Part shown: in pieces, positions 14,994 through 24,002 of the stretch
Layout of the letters: every line of letters starts with the position of its first letter
How positions within the stretch are numbered: the first letter of the stretch is position 1
Source: Niastella vici
GTDB lineage: Bacteria; Bacteroidota; Bacteroidia; Chitinophagales; Chitinophagaceae
DNA: 64,000 nucleotides
NCBI RefSeq assembly: GCF_002077945.1
Contig: NZ_LVYD01000002.1
Coordinates: forward strand, 1-64,000
Reading direction: 5' to 3'
The notes under the pieces: generated by a model
The model's input: only the letters and a program-made list of their open reading frames with translations
The model's database searches: none
Told to the model about the DNA's origin: nothing
Translations under genes and position numbers: made by a program

Positions 14994-17900
14994 TCACCAC
15001 TCACTACCCTTAACAACAATCACCGGTCCTAATAACCCCGAAGGCATCAATGGTGCATCTTTTTTGAAGGTGATATTCGTTTTCGTCAATCTTTTCTCCG
15101 GTGGCAATGCGGCATCGCCGATGAGGCGGTTTGGCCAGCAATTCACTACCGCAATCTCCAGCACATTATCAGTGGGCTGTAACAAGCCGCTTACTTCCAC
15201 CCGCCAGGGCGCCGTCCATAAAATGCCCAGCTTTTTTCCATTCAGCGTTAACTCAGCCAGATCTTTTACCACCCCGGTTTCCAGAAAATAACGGGCGCCG
15301 GGTTGTATACCGGTCATATTGAACCGCTTTACATAGGTGGCTTTTCCCGAATAATATTTTATGCCTTCTTCGGGCCGTTGCGTCCAGTCTTCGAGCGTGT
15401 TGAACTCCACGCTGGCCGGACCGCCCCATTTAGGATCGAAGTGAACCGTCCAGCCGCCGGTGAGTTCCTGCGCCGGGGTAAAGGAAAGAAAATTGGCGGC
15501 GCTGCTTTTTGCCGCTACCGTTTTCTGTGGGGCCGCTTTTTTGAAAATAATAAACCACGATTGAAAAGGTGCAAACTGCAGGGGAATGCTGGTATAACCA
15601 CCCGCCTGGCTAAACTGTTTCACCGGGCTCATTTCACCGGTCACCGCATCCCAGAGCTCCGGCGGGCGGCCCGTAATGCGGAAGCGGCAGCTTCCTTTTT
15701 CTTCGCGGTTATTGCGGTTCGTTATAAAATACACCTCGGTATCCCCTACGCTGCGATGAATAAAATCAATAAAGGCATTTTCATTGTCACAAACAAAATC
15801 GGGCCCCACGCCTTTTTCTTTCAGCACGGCTTTGAGGGGAACATTCCAGTAGATCTTTCCTTTTCCGTACACCTGTTGTTTAATGGCCTTGCCATCGCAT
15901 TTTCCCCACACGGCAGCGGCCAGCTGTTTTATTTGCTGATCGCATTGCGGAAAGTCTTTTAACCCGCTGTCGGTTTCGGGTTTTGGTCCTACTACAGTGG
16001 CGCCGGCCTGCACCAGCGCTTTTATTTTTTGCAACACCGGCAGCGGCATCACCGTTGTTTCGGGCAGCACCAGCAGGCGGTAGCTCATACCATCGGGCAA
16101 TACTATTTTGCCGTTTTGCACACTCAGGCGCGTCAGCAGTACTTCTTCATTGCATACATCGTACTCATAGCCTTTGCCTGCTGAGGGGTCAACATGTTTG
16201 GGCAGCGCGATGTTCGGCGCTATATCGCCGTTATAATACAGGATATCGGCCACAAACAATCCCTGTTGCAACAGATACTGGCACCGGCTGATATAGTCCA
16301 GAAATGGGCCGGACTGGTTCCACCAGGTTACATTGGGGTTGAAGTGCGTGCCGGCGCCATATTCAATACCCGGTTTGCCATCCTGCGGGCGGGTAGCCGT
16401 TGAGGTATGAAAAAGAAAGCGGTTTATGCCTTCGCAAAAAGCGCGGTCGGCCGCCTGTTTCATGTTACCGGGATAATCGTACCAGTGCCGGAAAGAAGTG
16501 AATGATTCGGCGGACGCCGTTTTCTTCCCGTAAATATGCGCTGCCGAAGCAGTCATTTTAGTCACCTTGTTCTGCCCACCCTCGAGGCGTACCACGCCAT
16601 AGCCCAGTTTTTCATTGAGCCCTCCTTCTTCATCATGTTTGCCGCCCAACCAGAACTCGCCCTGCGGCATATCGCTGCGGCCCAGGTTTTTCAGGGCATC
16701 CATACACATGGTGCCTGAACGGCTGGGGCCCGCTGCTTCATTTTGCACCTTCAACCCATTTTGATGGCAGAGGTCGGCAAAATGTTTATAGTGCTCATCG
16801 GCCAGGCAATCGGCTACGGTTTTGCGATAGTCGTTCAGGAAGCGGTCGCACCTATCAACACTTCCGATGATAAAGCCGTTCAATACCGGTAACCAGGGCG
16901 TGGGATCGTAACCGCGGTATTTTTTGAATTGGGCAATTATGTTTTCGGTCCAGTTGGGAAAGCCATCTTCAAAACTATCATCACACAAATACATCAACGT
17001 TTTACCGGCGAGGTCGCCGGCTTCCTGGATCAGCACCTTTCCTAAATTTTCAAATTGCAGGTCCACACCGGTACGGTTTAACCAATCGACCGAGAGCCCG
17101 CTGGCCTCGGGTTGCGCGATCATTACTTTGGAGCCGGTCATGCGGTGGCCGGTACGGATGATGGTCCATTCACCGGCAGGCACTTCCCAGTCGAGTTGCC
17201 CATCGGCGCTTACCTTGCCGGTAAGGTCGATCACCTGATCGGGTGCAATGGGTGCATCACCAGGCATGGTTGGCCAGGGGGTTGATACCGGGCCCATTAC
17301 CTCATTGGCCTTTATAAAATTGCTGGCATCCTTGCGGTTGGTTTTGGCGGGAAACAACGCTTTTCGCGCATCCGTCTTCAGCGGGGTATTACCGGCGCCA
17401 CCGGGAATGGCCACGATGGCCGTATCGCGGTAATCTATTTGATCGATAGGCAGGTCGAGGTATTCTTTAAAGCCCGGTGCATTCACCAGGTTATCGTAGC
17501 CATCGCGATTACCCGGCAGGGGTAGTTTGCCGGAAAAATGTTGCGGGCCGGTTACCGTTAGCGTTGATTGCAGGAACCAGCGGCAGGCATGTTGCGGCGG
17601 GATCCAGGGACCGCCCATACACCAGCCGCTACTCATGTTGACGCCCATTTTTATGCCGAGACGGCTGGCTTCTTTCAATGCATGGCGATAGAGGGCGCGC
17701 CATTCGGGCGACAGGAATACAGCGCCTTGTGGTACTTTGGCGCCGCCCAGTCCATCGGCTGAATTGATCATCAGCACTTCGCCCATGCCTTTGGCTTTAA
17801 ATTCCTCCAGGTCGCGCGTAATACCTTCTTTATCTACAAACCCATTGAACCACCACCAGTAACAACCCGGCTGAAAGGGTTGGCCGGGCGCTACAAATTT

Positions 17901-18044
17901 TTCTTTCAGGGTTGCAAAGGAAGGCGCATCACCAAAATAGGATTCATTTTTCTGTACCCATTGTGCCATTCCACTTTGCATCAATGCCACCTGAAGGCCA
18001 GTTAGGGAACTTAATGCTATAAAATTGCGTCTATTGAGATTCAT
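14994..18044 (-). CDS. GH106 family glycoside hydrolase, alpha-L-rhamnosidase-like
   Basis: 1016 aa. The N-terminus M-N-L-N-R-R-N-F-I-A-L-S-S resembles a Tat signal, so export in folded form is likely. The N-terminal region has the GH106 marks: W-W-W-F-N-G-F-V at about 62-69, G-I-x-x-D-L-E-E-F-K-A-K-G-M-G-E-V near 73-90, and MSSGWCMGGPWIPP around 136-150. The ~250 C-terminal residues form beta-sandwich domains. GH106 enzymes remove terminal rhamnose from pectic side chains and glycans. It is the last gene of the minus-strand catabolic locus starting near 26.5 kb. Length agrees with the family (about 950-1150 aa). Confidence 0.9.
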   Translation of the reverse strand: MNLNRRNFIALSSLTGLQVALMQSGMAQWVQKNESYFGDAPSFATLKEKFVAPGQPFQPGCYWWWFNGFVDKEGITRDLEEFKAKGMGEVLMINSADGLGGAKVPQGAVFLSPEWRALYRHALKEASRLGIKMGVNMSSGWCMGGPWIPPQHACRWFLQSTLTVTGPQHFSGKLPLPGNRDGYDNLVNAPGFKEYLDLPIDQIDYRDTAIVAIPGGAGNTPLKTDARKALFPAKTNRKDASNFIKANEVMGPVSTPWPTMPGDAPIAPDQVIDLTGKVSADGQLDWEVPAGEWTIIRTGHRMTGSKVMIAQPEASGLSVDWLNRTGVDLQFENLGKVLIQEAGDLAGKTLMYLCDDSFEDGFPNWTENIIAQFKKYRGYDPTPWLPVLNGFIIGSVDRCDRFLNDYRKTVADCLADEHYKHFADLCHQNGLKVQNEAAGPSRSGTMCMDALKNLGRSDMPQGEFWLGGKHDEEGGLNEKLGYGVVRLEGGQNKVTKMTASAAHIYGKKTASAESFTSFRHWYDYPGNMKQAADRAFCEGINRFLFHTSTATRPQDGKPGIEYGAGTHFNPNVTWWNQSGPFLDYISRCQYLLQQGLFVADILYYNGDIAPNIALPKHVDPSAGKGYEYDVCNEEVLLTRLSVQNGKIVLPDGMSYRLLVLPETTVMPLPVLQKIKALVQAGATVVGPKPETDSGLKDFPQCDQQIKQLAAAVWGKCDGKAIKQQVYGKGKIYWNVPLKAVLKEKGVGPDFVCDNENAFIDFIHRSVGDTEVYFITNRNNREEKGSCRFRITGRPPELWDAVTGEMSPVKQFSQAGGYTSIPLQFAPFQSWFIIFKKAAPQKTVAAKSSAANFLSFTPAQELTGGWTVHFDPKWGGPASVEFNTLEDWTQRPEEGIKYYSGKATYVKRFNMTGIQPGARYFLETGVVKDLAELTLNGKKLGILWTAPWRVEVSGLLQPTDNVLEIAVVNCWPNRLIGDAALPPEKRLTKTNITFKKDAPLMPSGLLGPVIVVKGSEW

Positions 18045-18053
18045 ATTTTTAGT

Positions 18054-18084
18054 AGTTACCAGTTACCGGTTTCCAGTTGCCGGG
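18054..18084. repeat. Half element of the GGTAACT family, copy 2
   Basis: Only about four units (AGTTACC, AGTTACC, GGTTTCC, AGTTGCC) followed by a core-like GGGGATAAATTCAGG. No opposite arm is recognisable, so this is a decayed or incomplete member between two minus-strand genes. Confidence 0.65.
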
Positions 18085-18134
18085 GATAAATTCAGGATGT
18101 TCTACAATTGGCTGGCTACCCTGCTGCCTGCAAC

Positions 18135-19070
18135 TCACTTTCTTCCAAAAAATTTCTTTTTATCACTGTTAGCCGGTGCTAACTCACGAACAGCAGCAGC
18201 TGCTTCTATCGCCCTGTCCGCTTCAATTACATCGGCCCCGCTTTTGATGAGCTGCACATAGGCTTTCGCCCGCTCTTCTGCAGTAGGTAGTTTATCATAA
18301 GTGGGAGCCGTAGAGATCATGCACATGACGCCACGCTGGTGCAGCAGATCGAACATTTCTTTATTCTCCGGTTTATCGTCAGGGCCTACATAGGCCATGA
18401 TCTGCGCCCAGGGAATACCGGCCTGTTCATATTCTTCCAGGGCTTTCTTTGTTTTTACAAAAGCCTCGAACAGCAGGTTCTTATTATCGTCGTAATAGAA
18501 TTTGGCTTCTTTGGCATTGTGCACCGTAAGCATCACCCAGGCTTCGGCATGGTGTTTTTTGATAAGCTTTGCCGTAGTGGCCAGCGGTACATCCTTTTTA
18601 TCGAGGATGAGCACGGTTTTGCCTTTGGCCCATACAATGGCTTCTTCGAGGGTGGGAACCCGGTAGGGCGTCACCTGGCCATTCACATCTTTCAATCGCA
18701 GTTGTTGAACTTCGGCCCAGGTATATTGGTTCAGCTTGCCATGACCGGTAGTGGTGCGGTCGAGCGTATCGTCGTGCAGCAACACGATCACACTGTCTTT
18801 GGTTAGCCGCGGATCAATTTCAAAAGTGGCGGGTGTGAACGCCAGCGAATGCGCAAATGCTTCAATACTGTTTTCGGGCGCGCCTTTATCGGGCCCGCCG
18901 CGGTGGCCGCTGATGAGCGGAATATCATGACCGGTGTATTTAAAATACTGTTGCAGGTCGTGCGGCGTGTTTATCAGTAACACGTTCCCTTTGTTCGACT
19001 GTGCCTGTACGGACACGGCAATAAAACAGGCTACAACTAACGCGAGTTGCCTACATTGTTGAAGGAGCAT
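18135..19070 (-). CDS. Secreted glycerophosphodiester phosphodiesterase (GDPD)
   Basis: 311 aa with a Sec signal peptide (about 1-24, cleavage after V-Q-A-Q or nearby). The GDPD catalytic set is complete: H-R-G-G at 56-59, A-P-E-N-S at 64-68, E-I-D at 84-86 and H-D-D-T-L-D-R-T-T at 99-107. These calcium- or metal-dependent enzymes hydrolyse glycerophosphodiesters such as deacylated phospholipids or teichoic acid backbones to sn-glycerol 3-phosphate and an alcohol. It lies 23 bp after the phosphatase gene on the same strand. The periplasmic location suggests release of an alcohol for uptake. Confidence 0.92.
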   Translation of the reverse strand: MLLQQCRQLALVVACFIAVSVQAQSNKGNVLLINTPHDLQQYFKYTGHDIPLISGHRGGPDKGAPENSIEAFAHSLAFTPATFEIDPRLTKDSVIVLLHDDTLDRTTTGHGKLNQYTWAEVQQLRLKDVNGQVTPYRVPTLEEAIVWAKGKTVLILDKKDVPLATTAKLIKKHHAEAWVMLTVHNAKEAKFYYDDNKNLLFEAFVKTKKALEEYEQAGIPWAQIMAYVGPDDKPENKEMFDLLHQRGVMCMISTAPTYDKLPTAEERAKAYVQLIKSGADVIEADRAIEAAAAVRELAPANSDKKKFFGRK

Positions 19071-19093
19071 GGTATTTATTTTTGGCTAAGCGA

Positions 19094-19690
19094 TCAAAAT
19101 TTTGAATTCAGGTGCCGCAGCACGAACGAACCACCGGGTTCCAGCGTGAACATACTGGGCAATGCATTCTCCATAAAGAACAGGCGGTAATTGCGCAACG
19201 GCATACCCAACTTATGCGCCAGGAACAGGCGGTTCACCCCATTATGGGCTGCAACCAGGAAATTACCGCGTTGATATTTTTTCTGTAACCACTGAAAGAA
19301 ATCATCGACCCGTTGCACGATGGCAGCGCCTGTTTCGCCCGTGCCCCCGGCCTTGTTACCGGCGGGGTCGCGCATCCAGTTGTGCCACAGCTGTGCATTT
19401 TCGGCCATAAATTCTTCTTTGGTTTTGCCTTCCCACAAGCCGAAATCGGCTTCTATGAGCCGGTCATCTTTTACCACGTTGGCGCCGCTGGCGAGTGTTG
19501 CCGTGGTAAAGGCGCGTTGCAGGGGGGAAGAAAAAACGCCATCCAGTTGAATGTGCTGCAACTGTTGCCGCAATAGTTCGGCCTGTTTCAATCCTTTTTC
19601 GGTGAGGGGAAGATCTGTTCTGCCACAATACCGGTTGTTATCGGCGTTCCAGGCTGTTTCCCCATGCCTGATCAAATAAATGTTAAGCAT
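19094..19690 (-). CDS. Histidine phosphatase (phosphoglycerate-mutase-like)
   Basis: 199 aa from the ATG at 19690; a longer frame to 19798 would only add residues shadowing the upstream kinase. The R-H-G motif with catalytic His9 (Y-L-I-R-H-G-E-T-x-W-N) and the second catalytic segment A-A-H-N-G-V-N-R-L near residue 150 are intact. Family members remove phosphate from sugar phosphates, phosphoglycerate or alpha-ribazole phosphate. The start overlaps the end of the FGGY kinase gene by 8 bases, so the two are translationally coupled and probably act on the same metabolite pool. Confidence 0.9.
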   Translation of the reverse strand: MLNIYLIRHGETAWNADNNRYCGRTDLPLTEKGLKQAELLRQQLQHIQLDGVFSSPLQRAFTTATLASGANVVKDDRLIEADFGLWEGKTKEEFMAENAQLWHNWMRDPAGNKAGGTGETGAAIVQRVDDFFQWLQKKYQRGNFLVAAHNGVNRLFLAHKLGMPLRNYRLFFMENALPSMFTLEPGGSFVLRHLNSKF

Positions 19691-21140
19691 ATGCGGTTTT
19701 GCTGATATAGCCTTTGCCGGCCAGTACCTCAATAAATTGCTGATAGTTCTGTTGATAAATAGTGGCAGGCCCCGCCTGGGGATGCACTTCTTTTTCAATT
19801 TGGGTCAATGCTTTGGCAGCTTCGGTAAGCGACTTAAAATGCGTTTGTGAAGCGGCGATGATGGCGGCGCCTACGGCGCCGGTCACGTGCTTCATTTTAT
19901 ACACGGGCAGGTTGAGCACATTGCTCCTGATCTGCAACCACAGATCGCTGTTACTGCCGCCACCCGCGGTAAACACCGCCTGTACGTTTTCGCCCGACAA
20001 TTGTTCAATTACTTCATAAGCGTAGCGTTCAATATAAGCCACGCCTTCAAGACAGGCGGCAAACAAAGTGGCCGGCGGTAAGCCAGCCGGTTGAAAACCT
20101 GTTGCCTGCGGCGCTATAAAGGGAAAGCGTTCCCCCTGTTGTTTTAAAGGCCAGGCCAGGTGTTTGGTAGGGACCAGTCTCGCAGCCTGTGCCGTTAAAG
20201 CAGCCAGGTCAGTACCAAAATCGCGCGTTACCCAATCGGCGCCGGTATTGCTGGCGCCACCGGGCATCCAGTACCCTTCGGGATGGCGATGACAATATAA
20301 CCTTCCCAGCGGATCATTGATCTCCTGTGTGGTAACGCCTTTTACCACCAACGTTGTTCCTATAGTGGTGTTCCAGTCACCTACCTGTACCGCACCGGAG
20401 GCGATCTGTGCCGCACAACCATCCGTCATGCCGGCAACAATTTGTATCGTTTGCGGTAAACCCAATGCGGCTGCCAGTTCGGGCAAAATGGTGCTTACGG
20501 TTATGCCGCTGGGTTGTACCATTTGTAACCAGCTTTGCTGGATGGGCAATTTTTCCCAGATATAGGCCGGCCATTCTTTTTTGCGCACATCGTACCCCGA
20601 TTTCAACGCATTGGTATAATCGGTTATATCGTAACGGCCGCTTAATTTACCAATGATAAAATCGGCGGCATGAATGAATTTACCCAGCTGTTCGGCCTTA
20701 CCGGGATAGCGGTTGATAAACCATAACATTTTGGGCAATCCGCTGCTGGCATTGAAGGCGGTATAGCCATTGCTGTTCTCTGCGAGCGCCACTTTTTTGC
20801 AATAGCTGGCTTCCTCGGCCGACCGCGGATCGCTGTACATGATGGCATTGTATAATGGCTGATTGTTTTTATCGAGCGGGATAATAGTGCCGGAAGTGGA
20901 AGTAACGGAAATGGCCTGTATATCGGCCAACCGGATAGTCGCTTTCACCTGCGCTATCACCTGTTGCAGGCACAAAAAACAATCGTGCCACCATTGTTCG
21001 GGCGATTGTTCTTCGCGCGACTGGTTGTTTAAGGGAAAGGCCTGTTCGCCACTGCCCAGCACTTCGCCGAGCGAGTTGATCAATACGGCTCTTGCTCCTT
21101 GCGTGCCTACATCTATACCTATAAAATATGGACTGTTCAT
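19683..21140 (-). CDS. FGGY-family carbohydrate kinase 1, xylulokinase-like
   Basis: 485 aa, both actin-like domains present. The ATP/phosphate loop G-I-D-V-G-T-Q-G-A-R-A starts at residue 8; the catalytic Asp is in G-M-T-D-G-C-A-A near 240, and the C-terminal FGGY signature region carries F-T-A-G-G-G-S-N-S near 394. Family members phosphorylate ketoses or polyols. The substrate cannot be read from the sequence; overall layout is nearest to xylulokinase. It is the second of two FGGY kinases here, and its 3' end overlaps the histidine phosphatase gene. Confidence 0.88.
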   Translation of the reverse strand: MNSPYFIGIDVGTQGARAVLINSLGEVLGSGEQAFPLNNQSREEQSPEQWWHDCFLCLQQVIAQVKATIRLADIQAISVTSTSGTIIPLDKNNQPLYNAIMYSDPRSAEEASYCKKVALAENSNGYTAFNASSGLPKMLWFINRYPGKAEQLGKFIHAADFIIGKLSGRYDITDYTNALKSGYDVRKKEWPAYIWEKLPIQQSWLQMVQPSGITVSTILPELAAALGLPQTIQIVAGMTDGCAAQIASGAVQVGDWNTTIGTTLVVKGVTTQEINDPLGRLYCHRHPEGYWMPGGASNTGADWVTRDFGTDLAALTAQAARLVPTKHLAWPLKQQGERFPFIAPQATGFQPAGLPPATLFAACLEGVAYIERYAYEVIEQLSGENVQAVFTAGGGSNSDLWLQIRSNVLNLPVYKMKHVTGAVGAAIIAASQTHFKSLTEAAKALTQIEKEVHPQAGPATIYQQNYQQFIEVLAGKGYISKTAYA

Positions 21141-21206
21141 TTTAAGAATAATAATGTTAACCTGGATCCTTTATCGTTTTAAGAAACTGTTACAGGTCTC
21201 AAAGTT

Positions 21207-21393
21207 CAGTTACCGGTTGCCAGTTACCGGTTTCCGGTTACTGGTTGCCGGTTACAAGCTACTGGTTACCGGTTGCCAGCTACTGGTTTCCGGTTACTGG
21301 TTGCCGGTTACCGGGCCCTTAATGCGGAATGCTTGCCAGTAATCAGAATGCCATAAATTTGAGCCCGGCAACTGGTACCTGGTAACTGGCACC
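21207..21393. repeat. Inverted heptamer element, GGTAACT family, copy 3
   Basis: Long left arm at 21207-21315 (about 15 units alternating GGTTACC, GGTTGCC, GCTACTG and similar), core about 21316-21362 with ATAAATTTGAGCCCGG, right arm 21363-21393. It lies between two minus-strand kinase genes, close to the 3' end of the FGGY gene at 21401. Confidence 0.9.
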
Positions 21394-21400
21394 TGCTTTA

Positions 21401-22840
21401 TTACATTCCCCTGAAACTCATCCTCACTTTCTTCCACTCTTTATACAAAGCAGCGTAATAGGATTGTTTTTCAGGATGAACCACTTCAATGGTATCATCA
21501 AATTCAACCGCCACTTTCAATGCTTCATTACAGATAAGCGCACCACCTATCACGGATGATTGTTCGAAGCCGCGGCGCACCTGCACTTTCTTGTTCAGCA
21601 AACCGGCAAGCACGGTACGCAGGGCCACGCTTTGCAAACCGCCGCCACAGGCCCATACATAATCGGGCTGGTGACCGGCCACTTCGCATAAGATCTTATA
21701 ATTCTCTGCAATGGAACAGGCAATATCGACGAGGGTGGCCCATACAAAATGCGCGCGCGTTAACTGATGCGATACCGGGGTGGGAAAAACAAAACCGCCT
21801 TTGATCAGCGGGGTTTTTTCATCGGCCACCACCGAGCCCAGCGAGGCCACGCAAAATGCTTCTTTGGTGGCGGCCAGCTCCTGCTCTATCACCGCATAAC
21901 TTTCGTTGGGATAAAAGATCTCTTTTAACCGTTGAAAGTTTAACCCCGTTACGCCGGCATTGGCTTCAAACACCAGGCGGGTGGGGTCAATATCCCTGCT
22001 CGTCCAGGTACGTTGCTGCGCATCGAGCATATAGGTATCAACCAGTTTTACGATGGGCGTGGTGGTGCCGGAGACGATCACCATATCTTCCACCGCCGGC
22101 TGCGTGCTGCGGATGGCGAGCTGTGTATCGCCACCGCCCACTACTACAACGGCATCTTTTGAAATATTGAAGTCAGCAGCGATAGCAGGTAATACATTGC
22201 CGAGAATAGCACCTGAATTGTTCAGGGGCGGCAGCAGGGAACTGTCTATACTAAAAAGATCACAGAGTTCTTCGCTCCATTGCCTGAACTGTACATCATA
22301 CAACAGGGTTTCGGAAGCCTGCGAGTGCTCATATTTAATAACACCGCTCAATTTATATTCAACCCAATCGCTGATGCTGACAAAGCTTGCACAGTTCTGC
22401 CACACCTCTTTCCACCGCTTTTTTATACCCAGTAATTTGAAAGCAGAGAACAGGGAGGTGGGATACCGGCCGGTGAGCTTATACACGATGGTTTTATCGG
22501 GCACTGTTTCTTCCCACTCGCGGCCGCGGTGATCGATGTTGGGCAGGCCAACGAGCGATTCACCGTTCCTGCCCAACAGTACAATGCCTTCGCGCTGGCT
22601 GGTGCCTGTTAACGCCCGGATGGTAACACCGGGTAACCCAGCGATGACCTGTTTGGCCAAACGGGTCACCTGTTGCCATAAGGCATCGGCATTAAAGTAC
22701 AGGGCATCGGGATATTTATCATCGCGGATGTATTGAATATCTTCCCGCGCAACACCCAATACTGTACCATTGACGCTGGTAGCTGCCACGCGTACATTAC
22801 CGGTGCCGATATCAATAATTATATATGCTTCGTTTTTCAT
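21401..22840 (-). CDS. FGGY-family carbohydrate kinase 2
   Basis: 479 aa. It has the N-terminal I-D-I-G-T-G-N-V-R-V-A loop and the catalytic region V-V-G-G-G-D-T-Q near 235, followed by I-V-S-G-T-T-T-P. It differs strongly from the neighbouring kinase, so the two are not a recent duplication; they probably phosphorylate different intermediates. The start lies 8 bases after the stop of the dehydrogenase gene, so the two form one transcription unit. The substrate is unknown: polyol, ketopentose or sugar acid are all possible. Confidence 0.87.
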   Translation of the reverse strand: MKNEAYIIIDIGTGNVRVAATSVNGTVLGVAREDIQYIRDDKYPDALYFNADALWQQVTRLAKQVIAGLPGVTIRALTGTSQREGIVLLGRNGESLVGLPNIDHRGREWEETVPDKTIVYKLTGRYPTSLFSAFKLLGIKKRWKEVWQNCASFVSISDWVEYKLSGVIKYEHSQASETLLYDVQFRQWSEELCDLFSIDSSLLPPLNNSGAILGNVLPAIAADFNISKDAVVVVGGGDTQLAIRSTQPAVEDMVIVSGTTTPIVKLVDTYMLDAQQRTWTSRDIDPTRLVFEANAGVTGLNFQRLKEIFYPNESYAVIEQELAATKEAFCVASLGSVVADEKTPLIKGGFVFPTPVSHQLTRAHFVWATLVDIACSIAENYKILCEVAGHQPDYVWACGGGLQSVALRTVLAGLLNKKVQVRRGFEQSSVIGGALICNEALKVAVEFDDTIEVVHPEKQSYYAALYKEWKKVRMSFRGM

Positions 22841-22848
22841 GGTATACT

Positions 22849-23850
22849 TTAGATCTGTACAGTAAGGATTTCTTTATTGGCCAGCCGTGCGCCGGTTTTT
22901 TTATTATGCACGAACCAGTCGACCAGGGTTTTATTTAAAATGGTCACATGATGATCTTCCACCTCAAAAGTGGCGCCGGCAATATGCGGCGTGGGCAGCA
23001 CATTGGGATGGTCGATGATACGGTAATCGATGGCATCGGGTGGCTCATGATCAAAAACATCAAGGATCGCGCCACGGATCTTCCCTTCTTCCAGCACCCG
23101 CAACAGGTCGTCGCGTTTTACCACTACCGCCCGGGCCGTATTTACAAAAATGGCACCGGGTTTCATTTTCGACAACAACGAATAATCGATGAGCCCTTTG
23201 GTTTGTTCGGTCACCGGCAAATGTATTGACACAATATCGCTGGTAGCAAACACTTCTTCGAGCGACAGCGATTTGTAGGCTTTGTCGTATTCTGTAACAT
23301 ACGGATCATAGAACTGTATGGGGCAGGGATAGCATTGCAGCATGGTAGCAATGAGCTGACCGATGGCGCCAAAACCAACCAGGCCAACGGTTTTACCTGC
23401 CAGCTCGGCGCCCTTGAATTGCAGGTACGAGGTATGCGCCCCTTCGGCCCAGTTGCGGCCCCGTAACCAGTCGATACCCGCAATGGTGTTGCGCATAAAG
23501 GTGATCACATTGGCGACAAATAGTTCGGCCACGGCCTGCGCGTTGCGCGCCGGGGTATAAAAAACAGGGATACCGTGTTTGGTAGCCGTTTCAATAGCAA
23601 CATTTGAAGGCGTTCCCCGGCATACGCCAATAAACTGCAAATGCGTATTGGCATTAATAACCTCGGCGGTTACATGATCGTGCTCGGTGATCAATGCGGT
23701 GGCTGCTGTAGACTGTAACAACGCCGTTAATTCATCGGCATAATAAGCACGGCCATGCGGCTTCCAGGGCCTGTAAATTACCTCGCCAAAATGTTGCTGC
23801 AATGTTATTAACCCGTTATCATTATACGGCGCCGTCACAAGGATCTTCAT
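22849..23850 (-). CDS. D-isomer-specific 2-hydroxyacid dehydrogenase
   Basis: 333 aa. The Rossmann motif G-L-V-G-F-G-A-I-G lies near 155-165. The catalytic triad is present: Arg in N-T-A-R-A, Glu in D-V-F-D-H-E-P-P, and His in T-P-H-I-A-G. Such enzymes interconvert 2-hydroxy and 2-oxo acids with NAD(P); the family includes phosphoglycerate and erythronate-phosphate dehydrogenases. Its place directly upstream of an FGGY kinase suggests it works on a sugar acid or its phosphate in the same pathway. The start is the ATG at 23850. Confidence 0.92.
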   Translation of the reverse strand: MKILVTAPYNDNGLITLQQHFGEVIYRPWKPHGRAYYADELTALLQSTAATALITEHDHVTAEVINANTHLQFIGVCRGTPSNVAIETATKHGIPVFYTPARNAQAVAELFVANVITFMRNTIAGIDWLRGRNWAEGAHTSYLQFKGAELAGKTVGLVGFGAIGQLIATMLQCYPCPIQFYDPYVTEYDKAYKSLSLEEVFATSDIVSIHLPVTEQTKGLIDYSLLSKMKPGAIFVNTARAVVVKRDDLLRVLEEGKIRGAILDVFDHEPPDAIDYRIIDHPNVLPTPHIAGATFEVEDHHVTILNKTLVDWFVHNKKTGARLANKEILTVQI

Positions 23851-23891
23851 AATTTATGTACTTTGATTTTATGTTACTGTATACTATAGGT

Positions 23892-24001
23892 GAATGGTCA
23901 ATGGTCAATGGTGAGTGAGCTCGCGATATTTCGGGAGTCTGAACATTTGGAAACCCTTTCACGTTTGCCGATTGCCGATTACCGATTACCGATTACCGAT
24001 T
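23892..24001. repeat. Inverted heptamer element, CAATGGT/CGATTAC family
   Basis: Left arm 23892-23917 with GGTCAAT units; right arm 23967-24001 with GATTACC units, both with period 7. The arms are only partly complementary. The intervening 49 bp contain GAGCTCGCGATATTTCGGGAG. The right arm abuts the stop codon of the MFS gene at 24003. Confidence 0.8.
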
Positions 24002-24002
24002 C

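Noticed and set aside
15303-15962. A 219-codon open frame on the plus strand
   Set aside because: It lies wholly inside the GH106 gene on the other strand, and its sequence is unlike a protein family; it is a shadow of a GC-rich gene.
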